Origin: Hofstenia miamia | Lineage: Eukaryota > Xenacoelomorpha > Acoela > Hofsteniidae | Length of the DNA stretch: 64,000 nucleotides | Direction of reading: 5' to 3' | Assembly (NCBI GenBank): GCA_900660155.1 | Contig: CABFPE010000010.1 | Span: 1,518,645 to 1,582,644, forward strand | Part shown: one piece after another, positions 12,278 through 23,645 of the stretch | Layout of the letters: each line of letters opens with the position of its first letter | How positions within the stretch are numbered: the stretch's first letter is position 1 | Made by a program: the position numbers and the translations under genes | Notes under the pieces: model-generated | What the model was told of the DNA's origin: nothing | Database searches by the model: none | The model's input: only the letters and a program-made list of their open reading frames with translations

Positions 12278-12667
12278 CAAAGATAGGTGGTGCAGTGTGG
12301 ATAATGAATTTCAAATGCCACGCGGGTTGCGGTGCGGGTGGACATTTTTATTTTGTTACATGTGTATTACTAAAGTTGGACATTTTTATTTTGTTACATG
12401 TGTATTACTAAAGTAATACAATATTTATTATACTACGAAAACAATATAATAAATATACTTGACATCATTCACTCAATTAAACAAAATTAAAAGAATATAA
12501 ATTCGGTGATTGATATTTTTTTGGCTTAATTACTAGAAAATAACGGGTGTGCTGCGGTGCGGGTGAATTTTTCTAACAGACATGCGGCTGCGGTGCTGTT
12601 GCGGTTCCACTCACTTACGGGTGCGGTGCAATACGGTTATAAAAAATTCCACTCACGTCCATCTATT
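12278..12667. mobile_element. hAT-like non-autonomous element with 8-bp target duplication
   Basis: CCCAATAG occurs immediately before (12270-12277) and after (12668-12675) a 390-bp segment. The ends are CAAAGATAGGTGG and, reverse-complemented, AATAGATGGACG, an imperfect terminal inverted repeat. Both sides contain repeated GCGGTGCGGGTG-like motifs, dense on the right at about 12541-12660. An 8-bp duplication with a CA-type end and GC-rich subterminal repeats fits hAT. No coding capacity. Confidence 0.55.
12339..12414. repeat. 38-bp perfect tandem duplication inside the hAT-like element
   Basis: Unit beginning TGGACATTTTTATTTTG and ending ATTACTAAAGT occurs at 12339-12376 and again at 12377-12414 with no difference seen. 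Confidence 0.95.
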
Positions 12668-13260
12668 CCCAATAGTTAAATAAATGTTTTTACCAATATT
12701 TTATGTTTTCAGTTTTTTTAAAGCTTATCGTTATTTCATGTATATAATAAACATGGAAAACCTCATTAATATCCATTGAAAGAGAAACAGATTAATATAG
12801 ATTAATATATTATTACTACTAAAAAATATACATGAATAATTAACGTTTCCGCTAAACACATTTTCCGTAAACCTAATTGCAGCTTTTAACTAAAACAAAT
12901 TCATTACAATTAAGTGAAGTATTGTTTTAATTACCTATGAAGTCTTAGAATGACACTTCGTTAAATTGAAAAAATATTTTGACAGGTAGATTTCAGTGTT
13001 TTTCTTTGATTTATGACATTAAGGTTAACTTCATGCTTTCTATTGGACAGGCGCTTCACACTCCCTTAAATCATTAACTTCAACTTAAAGTAAAAGTGAT
13101 AGACATTTTAAAATATTATTCTTACAATCCTTATTCTCTATTATTATTTTTATTATTATTATTATTAGAAATTTTGAAAATAATTTTAAATAGTCAAATA
13201 TTAGAAAGAAACAGTTTCATTTCAACTTAATTTCCTATTATGTGCTTAAAAATGTTATAA
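12668..13260. other. AT-rich spacer
   Basis: Non-coding A/T-rich DNA with a (TTA)n tract at about 13140-13168. Nothing else recognised. Confidence 0.5.
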
Positions 13261-13261
13261 A

Positions 13262-14230
13262 TAAACTAGATAATAATAAATCTTGTGGATCCAGTAACCA
13301 AATTTAGGTGTACTCCAAGGAACTGTACTAGGCCCCATTCTATTTGCGTTATACGAAAATGATATTTCAAACGGAACTATTTACCAATAAAGAGATGATA
13401 CTTGCATATTACGAAGAGCAAAAAAATCATTTTGAGGCAACCAGACATTTGACAAAAGATATTGCAAATCTCGTAACATATTTCAATTGCAATAAACTAA
13501 AAATTAATTCTGATAAAACACAATTTATCATTTTTTCATCCAAAGAACAAAGAAAGTTTACTGAAAATATTATTGTTTGTGATACTGAAATTATTCAAAT
13601 CACACGTGTAAATTACCTTGGTGTACTAATAGACAATGACTTAAAATTAGATAATTTTCTTTCCCAAAAATTAAAAAAGATTTGCGTCATGTGGGAAACA
13701 CATTTCATGTAGACCTAATTAATTCATTTGTGCTGAGTCTAATTAATTACTCTTTCAAAATATAACATCCCAAAAACATTCAACACTATCAAAAAATTTT
13801 TAACTGGTCATACACAAGTAAGATCATCATATAATATCTTAGCCCTGAGACACAAGTAAGATCATCATATAATATCTTAGCCCTGAGTTACTTTATTCAG
13901 TATAAATCTCTATGTATAATTCATAAATTTATTCATGAATTAAGTTCATTAAGTTCTCTTAACAATTACATTACAATCAATAAAAGGAATAAAACACTTT
14001 TTAGTGTCAATAATAGTCAAGATGCATTTTCCTTCAATTCCTTAATCGTATGGAATGGAATAAGTATCGATATAAAATGTGAAAAATTATAAACAATTCA
14101 AAAAAGCAAATTTTATTGAATAAACAAAAGTTACTGGGCATAGATAATAAACTCAATGCATGGTCGAATTATTTTTAAGACGGCTCTTTCATTAATAATG
14201 CATATGTAAATAGTTTTGTAAGTATGTTGT
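13262..14230 (+). mobile_element. LINE RT fragment (family C), plus strand
   Basis: Starts near GVLQGTVLGPILFALYEND (13306-13362). The palm box is destroyed (stop and RDD where YADD is expected, about 13380-13397). An open frame at 13344-13712 holds LVTYFNCNKLKINSDKTQF and VNYLGVLIDNDLKLDNFL. The C-terminal tail follows to about 14110 in shifted frames (FNSLIVWNGISIDIKCEKL). Opposite orientation to the copy at 11225-12075. Its 3' side abuts the (TTA)n tail of the next element. Confidence 0.8.
13812..13887. repeat. 38-bp perfect tandem duplication in LINE C-terminus
   Basis: Unit beginning ACACAAGTAAGATCATCAT occurs at 13812-13849 and 13850-13887 without differences. It lies within the decayed LINE C-terminal region. 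Confidence 0.95.
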
Positions 14231-14283
14231 CATGTGTTAGTTTGTAGACTTTATAAACATATTAGCAATAAATTGCTTTTACT

Positions 14284-14882
14284 CTTATTATTATTATTTC
14301 ATTTCTTCTCACTCACTGCTCCAAGTGCTCCTACAACTACCGGGACTACTTCAACCTTCTTCAACTTCCATAACAGCCTTTCTATTTCCTCTGCAAACTC
14401 GCTGTACTTGTCTATCTTCTCTTTCTCGTTGCTTTCTACATTTCTGTCCTTTGGTATTGCTATGTCTATCACTGTTCCCAATCTTTTCTCTTTGTCTACC
14501 ACTTCTCTGTTTGGTCTCCGTGCTTCTATTACCTTGCTCGTCTGGATGTTGAAATCCCACAACTATCTTAATTTCCTCATTTTCTATTACTCTATGTGGT
14601 TTGTGCTCATACCACTTGTCTCCTGATTCTAACCCATGCTGCCTGCTTAAGCTCCAATGTACAATCCGTCCCACCTTGTCATGCCAGAACTTATACTCAT
14701 TCTGCGCCAACTTCCCACACCCTGCTATCAGATGATCTACTGTCTCACACTCTTTCTTACATAGCCTACACTTATCACTTACTTCTGCTCTTCTGTCTAT
14801 ATGCTTCTTCACCCAGTTTGTTCTTATTGCTTGCTCCTGTGCTGCCATTATTAGTGCTTCTGTTTCTCTCTTCAGTCCTGCC
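14284..14882 (-). mobile_element. RLE-LINE 3' end: zinc knuckle plus restriction-like endonuclease
   Basis: From 14882 leftwards: KRETEALIMAAQEQAIRTNW, then the knuckle CRLCKKECETVDHLIAGC and LAQNEYKFWHDKVGRIVHW. After a one-base shift near 14562 comes the nuclease part: EARRPNREVVDK, VIDIAIPKD, EKEKIDKYSEFAEEIE and VVPVVVGALGAVS (to 14299). I recall related copies as having RRPD in the first motif, so PD has become PN here. Followed by (AAT)n on the element strand. Same family as 3541-4801. A plus-strand frame over this region is a shadow. Confidence 0.85.
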
Positions 14883-14909
14883 TTCTTTATTATTATTATT
14901 ACTATTATT

Positions 14910-15824
14910 ATTATTATTATTATCTACATTTATTTTAAAGTGGTTTGCAGTTTTTTTATGTATTACACAAAAAGAAGTTGATTTTGATTCTTATTAGGCA
15001 TTATTACAAAAAATATTGGAAACAAAAAATAACAGTAAGTAAATAGCGGTCAGTTGATTGACTGGAGCGTTCACAAAGTAATTGGAATCGGGTTGAGATT
15101 TTCAAACGCGAAACCATCCACAATATTAGCTTCATAGAAATGTTTTCTTTAATTTAGCTGTTTATCTCTACTGAATTTTTATATATGTTAATCGAAAACA
15201 GCCTAGAGTTCAGTAAACTGGGGTAACATTGAACACTTGACACATTCCTGTTTATATATTTCAGAAATCAAGACAAAACTGCAAAACTTTGCTCTTTTAT
15301 AGTGGGAGTGACCTAATAAGTGATATTCATGGAGATGTAACCTATCCATAATAATATAGAATTTGCAAAAAGCACGAAAATATAGGCGTTCAAAGTTATC
15401 CGTGAATTGGGTTAATTTTGAACACTATTTATAATTAGATCTTCTTGGTACCACGTTGCCAACAATCCATCCCCACTTCAAAACTAAACAAATAAATAGC
15501 ATTTCCAATTCAAATTTAAACATTTTAATGACCAATTCAATTAATAACATTATGCAAACTAAAATTTATCACATGCAAATACACAAAAAGCAATACTATA
15601 TCACAACAAAACACTTATTAACATAATAACTATCAAGTCACATTGAGAGGATCCTAATTTTGACAATTGTACTAGGTAATTACTTGATTGCTAAAAATTT
15701 GGCTGTCACTGCATAACTTTGAACATGTTCAAAGTTACCCGAAACAAAGTCAGGATACGATTTGCATATGAATAGGGTCAAATACATCAGTTGTTAAGCT
15801 TGTGACATCAAGTTTATGTGTAAG
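14910..15824. repeat. 915-bp direct tandem duplication, copy 1
   Basis: The segment from ATTATTATTATTATCTACAT to ATCAAGTTTATGTGTAAG is repeated immediately at 15825-16739. I found no mismatch on reading both copies. The left edge lies in an ATT microsatellite. It includes 285 bp of flank plus the left 614 bp of a TIR element starting at 15211. Confidence 0.95.
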
Positions 15825-16739
15825 ATTATTATTATTATCTACATTTATTTTAAAGTGGTTTGCAGTTTTTTTATGTATTACACAAAAAGAAGTTGATTTT
15901 GATTCTTATTAGGCATTATTACAAAAAATATTGGAAACAAAAAATAACAGTAAGTAAATAGCGGTCAGTTGATTGACTGGAGCGTTCACAAAGTAATTGG
16001 AATCGGGTTGAGATTTTCAAACGCGAAACCATCCACAATATTAGCTTCATAGAAATGTTTTCTTTAATTTAGCTGTTTATCTCTACTGAATTTTTATATA
16101 TGTTAATCGAAAACAGCCTAGAGTTCAGTAAACTGGGGTAACATTGAACACTTGACACATTCCTGTTTATATATTTCAGAAATCAAGACAAAACTGCAAA
16201 ACTTTGCTCTTTTATAGTGGGAGTGACCTAATAAGTGATATTCATGGAGATGTAACCTATCCATAATAATATAGAATTTGCAAAAAGCACGAAAATATAG
16301 GCGTTCAAAGTTATCCGTGAATTGGGTTAATTTTGAACACTATTTATAATTAGATCTTCTTGGTACCACGTTGCCAACAATCCATCCCCACTTCAAAACT
16401 AAACAAATAAATAGCATTTCCAATTCAAATTTAAACATTTTAATGACCAATTCAATTAATAACATTATGCAAACTAAAATTTATCACATGCAAATACACA
16501 AAAAGCAATACTATATCACAACAAAACACTTATTAACATAATAACTATCAAGTCACATTGAGAGGATCCTAATTTTGACAATTGTACTAGGTAATTACTT
16601 GATTGCTAAAAATTTGGCTGTCACTGCATAACTTTGAACATGTTCAAAGTTACCCGAAACAAAGTCAGGATACGATTTGCATATGAATAGGGTCAAATAC
16701 ATCAGTTGTTAAGCTTGTGACATCAAGTTTATGTGTAAG
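15825..16739. repeat. 915-bp direct tandem duplication, copy 2
   Basis: Second, apparently identical copy, offset 915 bp. It runs into the rest of the TIR element, whose unique right part is 16740-17062. Confidence 0.95.
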
Positions 16740-17062
16740 CCGTAGATGATTACAAAATTATTGAATGTTTTCAATAATAATTTATCCAAAAAATAGGTTT
16801 ACTTACTGTAGAAAGATAAAAGTATACACAATGACGAAAATGTGGCTTTCTTTGTTCACCATCGAAATTGAAATGTACAGACCGCAGCAAATGTTACAGG
16901 ACCAAAGTTCAACATTGTGTTAATTCTGATATAATTAAAAATTCAAATTATGTAAGAAGATTGAGAATATATTTATTAAATATCAAAGTAAAAGGCAATA
17001 AAACATTTTCTAATTGTGGCGTTCAATGTTACCCCGTCTTTCAATGTTATCCCAGTTTACTG
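16126..17062. mobile_element. TIR DNA transposon, non-autonomous, pogo/Tigger-like ends
   Basis: Left end CAGTAAACTGGGGTAACATT; right end reads, reverse-complemented, CAGTAAACTGGGATAACATT. A second inner motif (GGGGTAACATTGAAC) sits just inside the right end. A TA follows the right end; the left flank is TT, so a TA target duplication is only half visible. The body contains more copies in both orientations (GTTCAAAGTTATCC, CTTTGAACATGTTCAAAG, AAGTTACCC). No transposase frame. Its left 614 bp also exist at 15211-15824 through the tandem duplication. Confidence 0.7.
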
Positions 17063-17822
17063 TATATTTTTAAATTATATTTCTAAGTTTTTGTTATTAA
17101 TAATTTTATACGTGTTCCCCAATCTTTTTTACTCTACATAGTGTAGTTTGTAGTTTTATAAAAATGTTTATATTTTTAAAAATGTTCTTTGCATATATAT
17201 TGTATATTACAAACTGATAAATATACTATTACCAGACTTATAATACTGTAGTACTGAATTGCAATTGCAATAATCAATCAAATATATAATAATAGTTTGA
17301 TTTGTAGTAATTATATTCTAAATAACGTTTAAATTAAAAAAATATCATTTACACGTATATGAATTTCACATAAATATCACCTACTTTTAAATATTTACGA
17401 AAAATTATGATTTTTAACCAAATTTGGAGATGAAGATATCAGTTCGACCCGACTAAAGTCCAACACCACCAGCTAGCAACTATGGCAATTTGCGTTGAAA
17501 GAATTTAGTCTATCGCTAAAGAAATTGCAAAGCTTTGCAGCTAAAATATTGAATGGCTGGATTACTGTATTTATAATTATAATTTACAGTGTAAATCACA
17601 CTAGAAGAATGATTGTGATCACCTTTGATAACATTTAATCTAATTGAGCACCGTATAGTAGTCTCCAAAGAATATGAGGTTAGTAAAGATGATGTTTACG
17701 AGGTAAAGCAAGTGTGAAGTCTAATATTAGAAGGTGAGAAATCATATGATACATATTTTGTAAATTTGATAGCAAATTCAAAAGGATGCCCACTAACGAT
17801 CCTCTGAAATGCAATCATTGTG
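17063..17822. other. AT-rich spacer, no gene seen
   Basis: No open frame or repeat end was recognised between the two DNA transposons. Confidence 0.5.
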
Positions 17823-17830
17823 GTTAAGTA

Positions 17831-19742
17831 CAGTGGCGTCAAACCTGGCGGGGGGGGGCTTAAGTCCAAAACTGAAATTTTTGCATATGATGTTATCAAG
17901 AATTTATCTGTATTTTAAACTTTTAGTATATTATATAACCAATTTCTATACAATTTTTATTATAATTACTAAATTACTGTACTGTTCAAAAGAAACTTCG
18001 AGATTATTATCTTAGTAATTCACAAATGAGATTTTAGAGCAATAATTTGAAGAAATTGTATATATCAACGCTAACACTAAATACAATAATGTTTCAATAT
18101 TCTTTTTATAACCAAGTAAAAGCTATTTGTAAAGTGAAATTTTACTGAAATTTTAAGGTATTTCAGCAAAGCCAGCAGAGACCAATCAATGTTGAAAATT
18201 TTTCCCGAAATAATATAATTTTTTTGCAAACAATATATTTTTCACAATCACATCAAGAAAATGCATTGCATTCTTTCAAATTTGAAGGAGGCAGTAGCAA
18301 TTTAGTTTTCTTCTGAAAGGAAGCCTGCCCTTAGGGATGCTTCGCTAACTGAAAAAGCTAAAACTTTAATCTTGAATAATAACCAACGGTGAACCAAAAA
18401 TATTTTAGCATGTAAGAATTTTTAAATTTTTATAAATTGGGCAATATTTTTACTCATGACAATTGTTGCAGAAGTTTATAGTTCTTTATTCAAAGCAATT
18501 ATTTACAAATATTTATTTTCTTTTTTTGACCTTGTCACATTGAAAACTAATTCTTTGCAAGAAATCGTTCTTCATGAAACATGATTGGGTACAGAAGCAA
18601 ACCAATTCTTGATTGAATTTTTGAGAACATAAAACAAGCTATTTTTTTTGAAAAAAACACGTTAAATATGTAAATTGTGTTAGATTAAAATAAACTTTCG
18701 TTACTGAAGAAATTTACCAGTCTAAGCAAAGCTTAAGTTTTTTTCAAGAATGACACTCACTGATGATAATCAAAGAGCTTGTGGGCTTTTTAAAAAAAGC
18801 AAAAGTTTTACAAATTTACAAATTTTTGGTGAATTTGCACCCATGAAATTGTTAAAGTTTGTAAAAAAAATGCATTATCTTTGATATTTGAAAACACAAA
18901 TTATTTTATGATGAAAATTCCAATTTCTTAAAATTCATTAAAATTTTCCCTATAGTTAAGGTTTAAATAGTCATGATTTTTGAATCCCATGGGTTATCAG
19001 CTAACCCCAAACATTTCTTCAAACAAACTGCTCAATCCCAACTAAGGATCACCCTGATCAAAGTCAGTGATCATGGCACCTAAAAGAGCTCTGACAGCAT
19101 AATTTCAACACATAAATAAAAGAGGAGGCTTTTCTCTATTGTGCTGCTTTTCAGATTTTAAAAAATTCATGGGTAATTTAATATAAAGCAGCCTCGTGTC
19201 TTTTTATACATTTTCAAAGAAATTTCTCCAAGGCTATTAGGAAATTTAGAAATCGTGAAACATGGACCAATCTATTGATGGATGTGCAGGAACGTACTGT
19301 CGAAAATTTCTACTGAGGCATATTCCTGTGGCTGAAGTATTTAAAAAGATTGACTATTTATAGTTGAAAACCTCGATTTTTAAGTAAGATTTAAATACAG
19401 ATTCCAACTAACATTCAGGTAATTCTAAGGGTTAGAGCACATGAGAAGAAGGCCGCACTTTAACTATTTCCTTATATGTATAGATAGGCCTCCCAAACCA
19501 GGTGAGGTAGAGGTATTGACGTCAAAAGCATCAGGGTTGAAGAAATCGAGCAAAGTCACACCATAACGGGTTCATGACCTAGATAAGAGCCGCTTTCTAT
19601 CTTGTGATGAACTCGTGAGTTATGGGTGGTTAAAAATTATGAAATTCCAAAGCTGTTTGAGGTTAATGATGTCTACTTCTTTATCCACTTTCAATTTTTT
19701 TGAACTTTAAGTCCCCTGATTTTTAAGGGGTGGACGCCTCTG
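17831..19742. mobile_element. hAT-like element with TIRs and near-perfect 8-bp target duplication
   Basis: The left end CAGTGGCGTC and the reverse-complemented right end CAGAGGCGTC match at 9 of 10 positions. Just inside, GGGGCTTAAGTCC on the left corresponds to GGGGACTTAAAG on the right. Flanks are GTTAAGTA (17823-17830) and CTTAAGTA (19743-19750), 7 of 8 identical. Length about 1.9 kb. No transposase motif could be read on either strand, so the interior is either heavily decayed or non-coding. Confidence 0.7.
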
Positions 19743-22700
19743 CTTAAGTAACGGTAATCGCGGTGCAAGTTACGTTGCAATATTACAAGGAATTTATACA
19801 AAAATTCATTCCAACAAAAATCAATTAATTATCTCTATATTCAGAAATATACATTATGCATATATTGGTTGTACTTGAATGTCAGAGACTTAAAATTTAA
19901 ATTTCAACAAACATGTATATTAAATTAAAACAACTGTAATGTAAAAGTCACAATTATCAGAAATAATTAAAACCCATGCTGTTGCGTAAACCGACTTCCA
20001 AATGGAATGCTGTTAAGCCATTTACCCCAATTATGATTAGATTTTTTTTCAATATGAGAAGCCCTTATTACGCGGAAAAACTCTTTCAATGGTCTAAAAT
20101 ACAACACAAAAAATCTTAGCAATTCAATCCGTAAAATTATATCACTGATCCGTATCCAAATAGGTATTCATTTTGACAATCCACATCAAACCCACAAGCA
20201 TTACGCATAAATCCACATGAATTTATGCAATCGGTATCCAAACTTGCTTTAAATACACATATGTCCAATTACAATTTTCAAGTAAATATCATTAATAGAA
20301 CACAGTGAAAATATAAGGAAAAGAAGCTGAAAGTATATGCTGAAATCATACGAAGCCATCAGCGATAAAAAGCCTGACATTTTAAATTCAATGTGGGCAT
20401 GTTGGACCTAGGTACGCGAACCCGTTTGAAAGCCCAGGCCGATTGCAAGTGTTTGTACATATTTCAGCAAAAATATTAATCGATTCGAATTTCCATTGCA
20501 ATCTGTTACACTGCACAAGATTCCCACTTAAACATGGTGATCTCAGGTTTTCTCTAATGAAAAATATCCTAAAATTCAAGTCTATCGCGAATGTAGCTGA
20601 CGTAATCATTGCAGTGACTTCACATTCAATAAAACAACAAATATGACATTGAGTATAATTTTTCAAAGACTTTAGAGGATTTGAAGTTCTATTTAATGGT
20701 TTGCTATTTTTAAAAGCGGCGTGTTTGATAAAGAATTCTATTCAGTTTTTACACGCTAAGTTAAGAATTTGAACAACAGCGCAAATGGCGTTGAGTTTTT
20801 GATGAATCAATTAGAAAAAGCCATCAATAAAAATTAACCCACGCAATGAATACAAATTTAGGAATGTGAATACTTAAAACTTAATTAGCGAAAGTAGAAC
20901 AGCCTTAAATGTAGCATGGCTCGATTAAAAAATCAATGCCGTGAAGTGACGTTAATTTTGACAACGCAGGCGTTCAGCCTCTCCTTTTAAACCATCGAAC
21001 ATTTTTTGTGAACACTCCTCCAAACTCCAAATATTTTGACAGTGTCCCATTTGTCCCAAAACTACAAAAAACTAAAAAACCTATATTCTAAGAATTGCAC
21101 TAAATCTCCCAATCTTTTGTTTTATGAAAACAAATGTACTGATTATATTAGAACAATTAAACACAAAGGTTGCTGTTTCTTAATAGAGCTTAGTTATTGG
21201 TAGAAAATTTAAAATACTCGAGAGTGTCATCTTAAATTGGTGAATTTTAAAGTTTAGAGGATCAAATAAGTGCGTCAGTAGTTTGAGATAAGCGTTTAAA
21301 ACAGCATAATTCTGAAATTTGTATAAACACCGAATTCATGATTTCCGTACGATCGAAGCTTTCTTTTTGAGAGAAGCGAAAATATTTACTTATTAATATC
21401 AACTATGATTTCTTGTTGATCAGAATTTAAATAACATTGTACATACAAATGTATTTTTTTTGCTTTGGGCAAACGTTTTTAAGATATTGTCAATAACGTA
21501 AGTCAGAGTTGTAAAGGAGTCGGACAAATTGGACCCGATCCTACCCATATATAACTAGGTAATTATTTAGAAAACGTCTCATGTAAAACGATATAATATG
21601 CATTTTCAATTATTTATTGCAAGGCCCTGCTTGTTGTCATATAGGACTCAAATATAAATATGCAAATTTTGGTTGGTCACAGCTCCTAGTTGCCTGTCAA
21701 TTATGAATATTATTTAAATTACTGAAGTTTAAATTTTTTCATTGCGATCCAACCTTACTCCATATATTTAGCTCAAAATATTACTGTAACTGATCTGGTT
21801 TTTGGTCTACCTGAGCAGTTGTGGAAATACGCCAGGTTATAGGAAAAATTAGCTGAAATGTCAAAACTCGCACAGTATTAGCAAATCAACCCAAATGCAA
21901 TGAATGCTGTATAATTTATTAGCAATACGTTGAAAAACAAAAATTTCATTTTGATATTTTACATTCGTATCTCATTCGTGCCAAAACTGAATTCAATTAT
22001 TTCAATTTCAGTGTGTAGATTGTATTATAAGTTTCAAAAACACGGCTCAAGTCCACCTTTGAACACGACTCGTTTTCAACTCTGACATGCATTCTACGTT
22101 CAATGAAATTATCCCCTAGATTGAATCAGTAGCATTAGCAAGTAGCAGGCAGATTTTACACGCATTTCCAGATTTTTAACAATTAATTACACACAGCTTC
22201 AAAAAAGAGTTCAACTTTCTCTAAGACAATTGTCTTCCTTAACGTTATTTTTGTATTAGTATGTTCTATTTATTCTTCATGTCGTTAGTTGAAAATATTC
22301 CAAACAATTTTTGGTTAAATGCAATGCAAAAATGCTTTTATTCATTGTTAATTTACCATTTGAAATATAAGAATGAAATACATGCTAAAATTCTTGTGGC
22401 AGATATAAAGTACTTGCGGGAATACTGCCACTTTTAATAAAAAAAATTTAAAGCGTATGTGCATGACTGGTTTTTGAGGTATTTAAGGCTGAAGCTGATT
22501 TTCATGAAGCACAAAAATGAAAAGTATATTCATTAACAGATAATTTTAAAGCCGCAATATTGATCAATAAATATTTTAGGGTTTATTAATAGAAACAAAC
22601 TTAAACGAAATATCCCCTTTTAGACCAATATTATAAATATTATACAATTCTGCATGTGTGTATTTGTCACAATATGTAAATTTTAAAATAAGTTCCAAAA

Positions 22701-23604
22701 TTGAAACAGTGTTGCATTAAAAAGTTTTCAATGCTTTTCAAATTCAATAGTTAGGCAATCATATGAGAATTAGGGTGTTAGAAGTGTAACAATGTCTTTG
22801 TGGATTTTGAGCCATAGCTATTATGAGAACCTCGTTATGACTTGTTTCATATCCGATGGACACGTCGGATGCTACTGATAGAAACATTGTTTCTCTAGGA
22901 CTGCCCAATATCTTTTACGAATGCAGTGATTGGACTGGATTAGCCGCACCCCTTTAGTGATGCAAAGTTGTTCATATCAAAATATCATTCAACCTTTCAT
23001 TATATAAACTCTATTTATCATACAGATTTTTACTTTTTCGAAGTAATATTTTTGTTGGCCTTTTTCGGAAGTGAAGGCTTGCATTAGACTCCACTTGACA
23101 TTCGTCTCCATTATTATTTTGATTTAAGAGCATAGAGAATAGAGATTAGATTTGGATTAAACAGCATGTTGACGAATTGAAAATTGTCTTTGATATTTCA
23201 CATCTTGAAATTAATAAAGCAATGTTAACAAATCAAAATTGATGTGAACATAGAACATTCTTGAATTTTTTAAATGCTTGGACCGGCTTTGGTCATGCTT
23301 GTGCTTGGGCAGAAGTATTAAGAAAATGGTTCTAGATATGGGCCGGAATTAAAAAATATCTTACTATTATTCAACAGTACCTGCAAGGTAACATAAATGC
23401 AGTGAATGCGATATAATTTGTAACCAATTTTTTGAAAAAAAAATTTTCATTTTAGTATACATTTCCAACGTACTCAAACTTGATTTATCAACCGAAAAAA
23501 TTAAACATAGCTGCAGAACACTAAAATGGGGCGATTCTATATGAATTTAAATGGACCGAAGCAGGTATAGTTTGAAATTTTTGACTCATGTACATATCTG
23601 GTGG

Positions 23605-23645
23605 GTGTATGCATAACCCCCATGCCCCCTTTGGCTACGCTACTG
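23605..23645 (-). mobile_element. Isolated hAT-like terminal sequence
   Basis: Reverse-complemented, it begins CAGTAGCGTAGCCAAAGGGG, the typical CAGTGGCGTAGCC(A)GGGG style of invertebrate hAT ends, oriented as a right end. A similar start, CAGTAGCATTAGCAAGTAG, lies at 22127, but the 8-bp flanks (GATTGAAT and CAAGTGAG) do not match. The full extent is therefore not established. Confidence 0.4.

Noticed and set aside
14596-14997. 133-codon plus-strand open frame rich in Leu and Ser
   Set aside because: Antisense of the RLE-LINE 3' end at 14284-14882 and running into an ATT repeat; the minus-strand motifs explain it.
22127-23645. Possible hAT element from CAGTAGCATTAGC to its inverse at 23645
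   Set aside because: Ends are similar, but the flanking 8-mers GATTGAAT and CAAGTGAG do not match, so pairing is unsupported.
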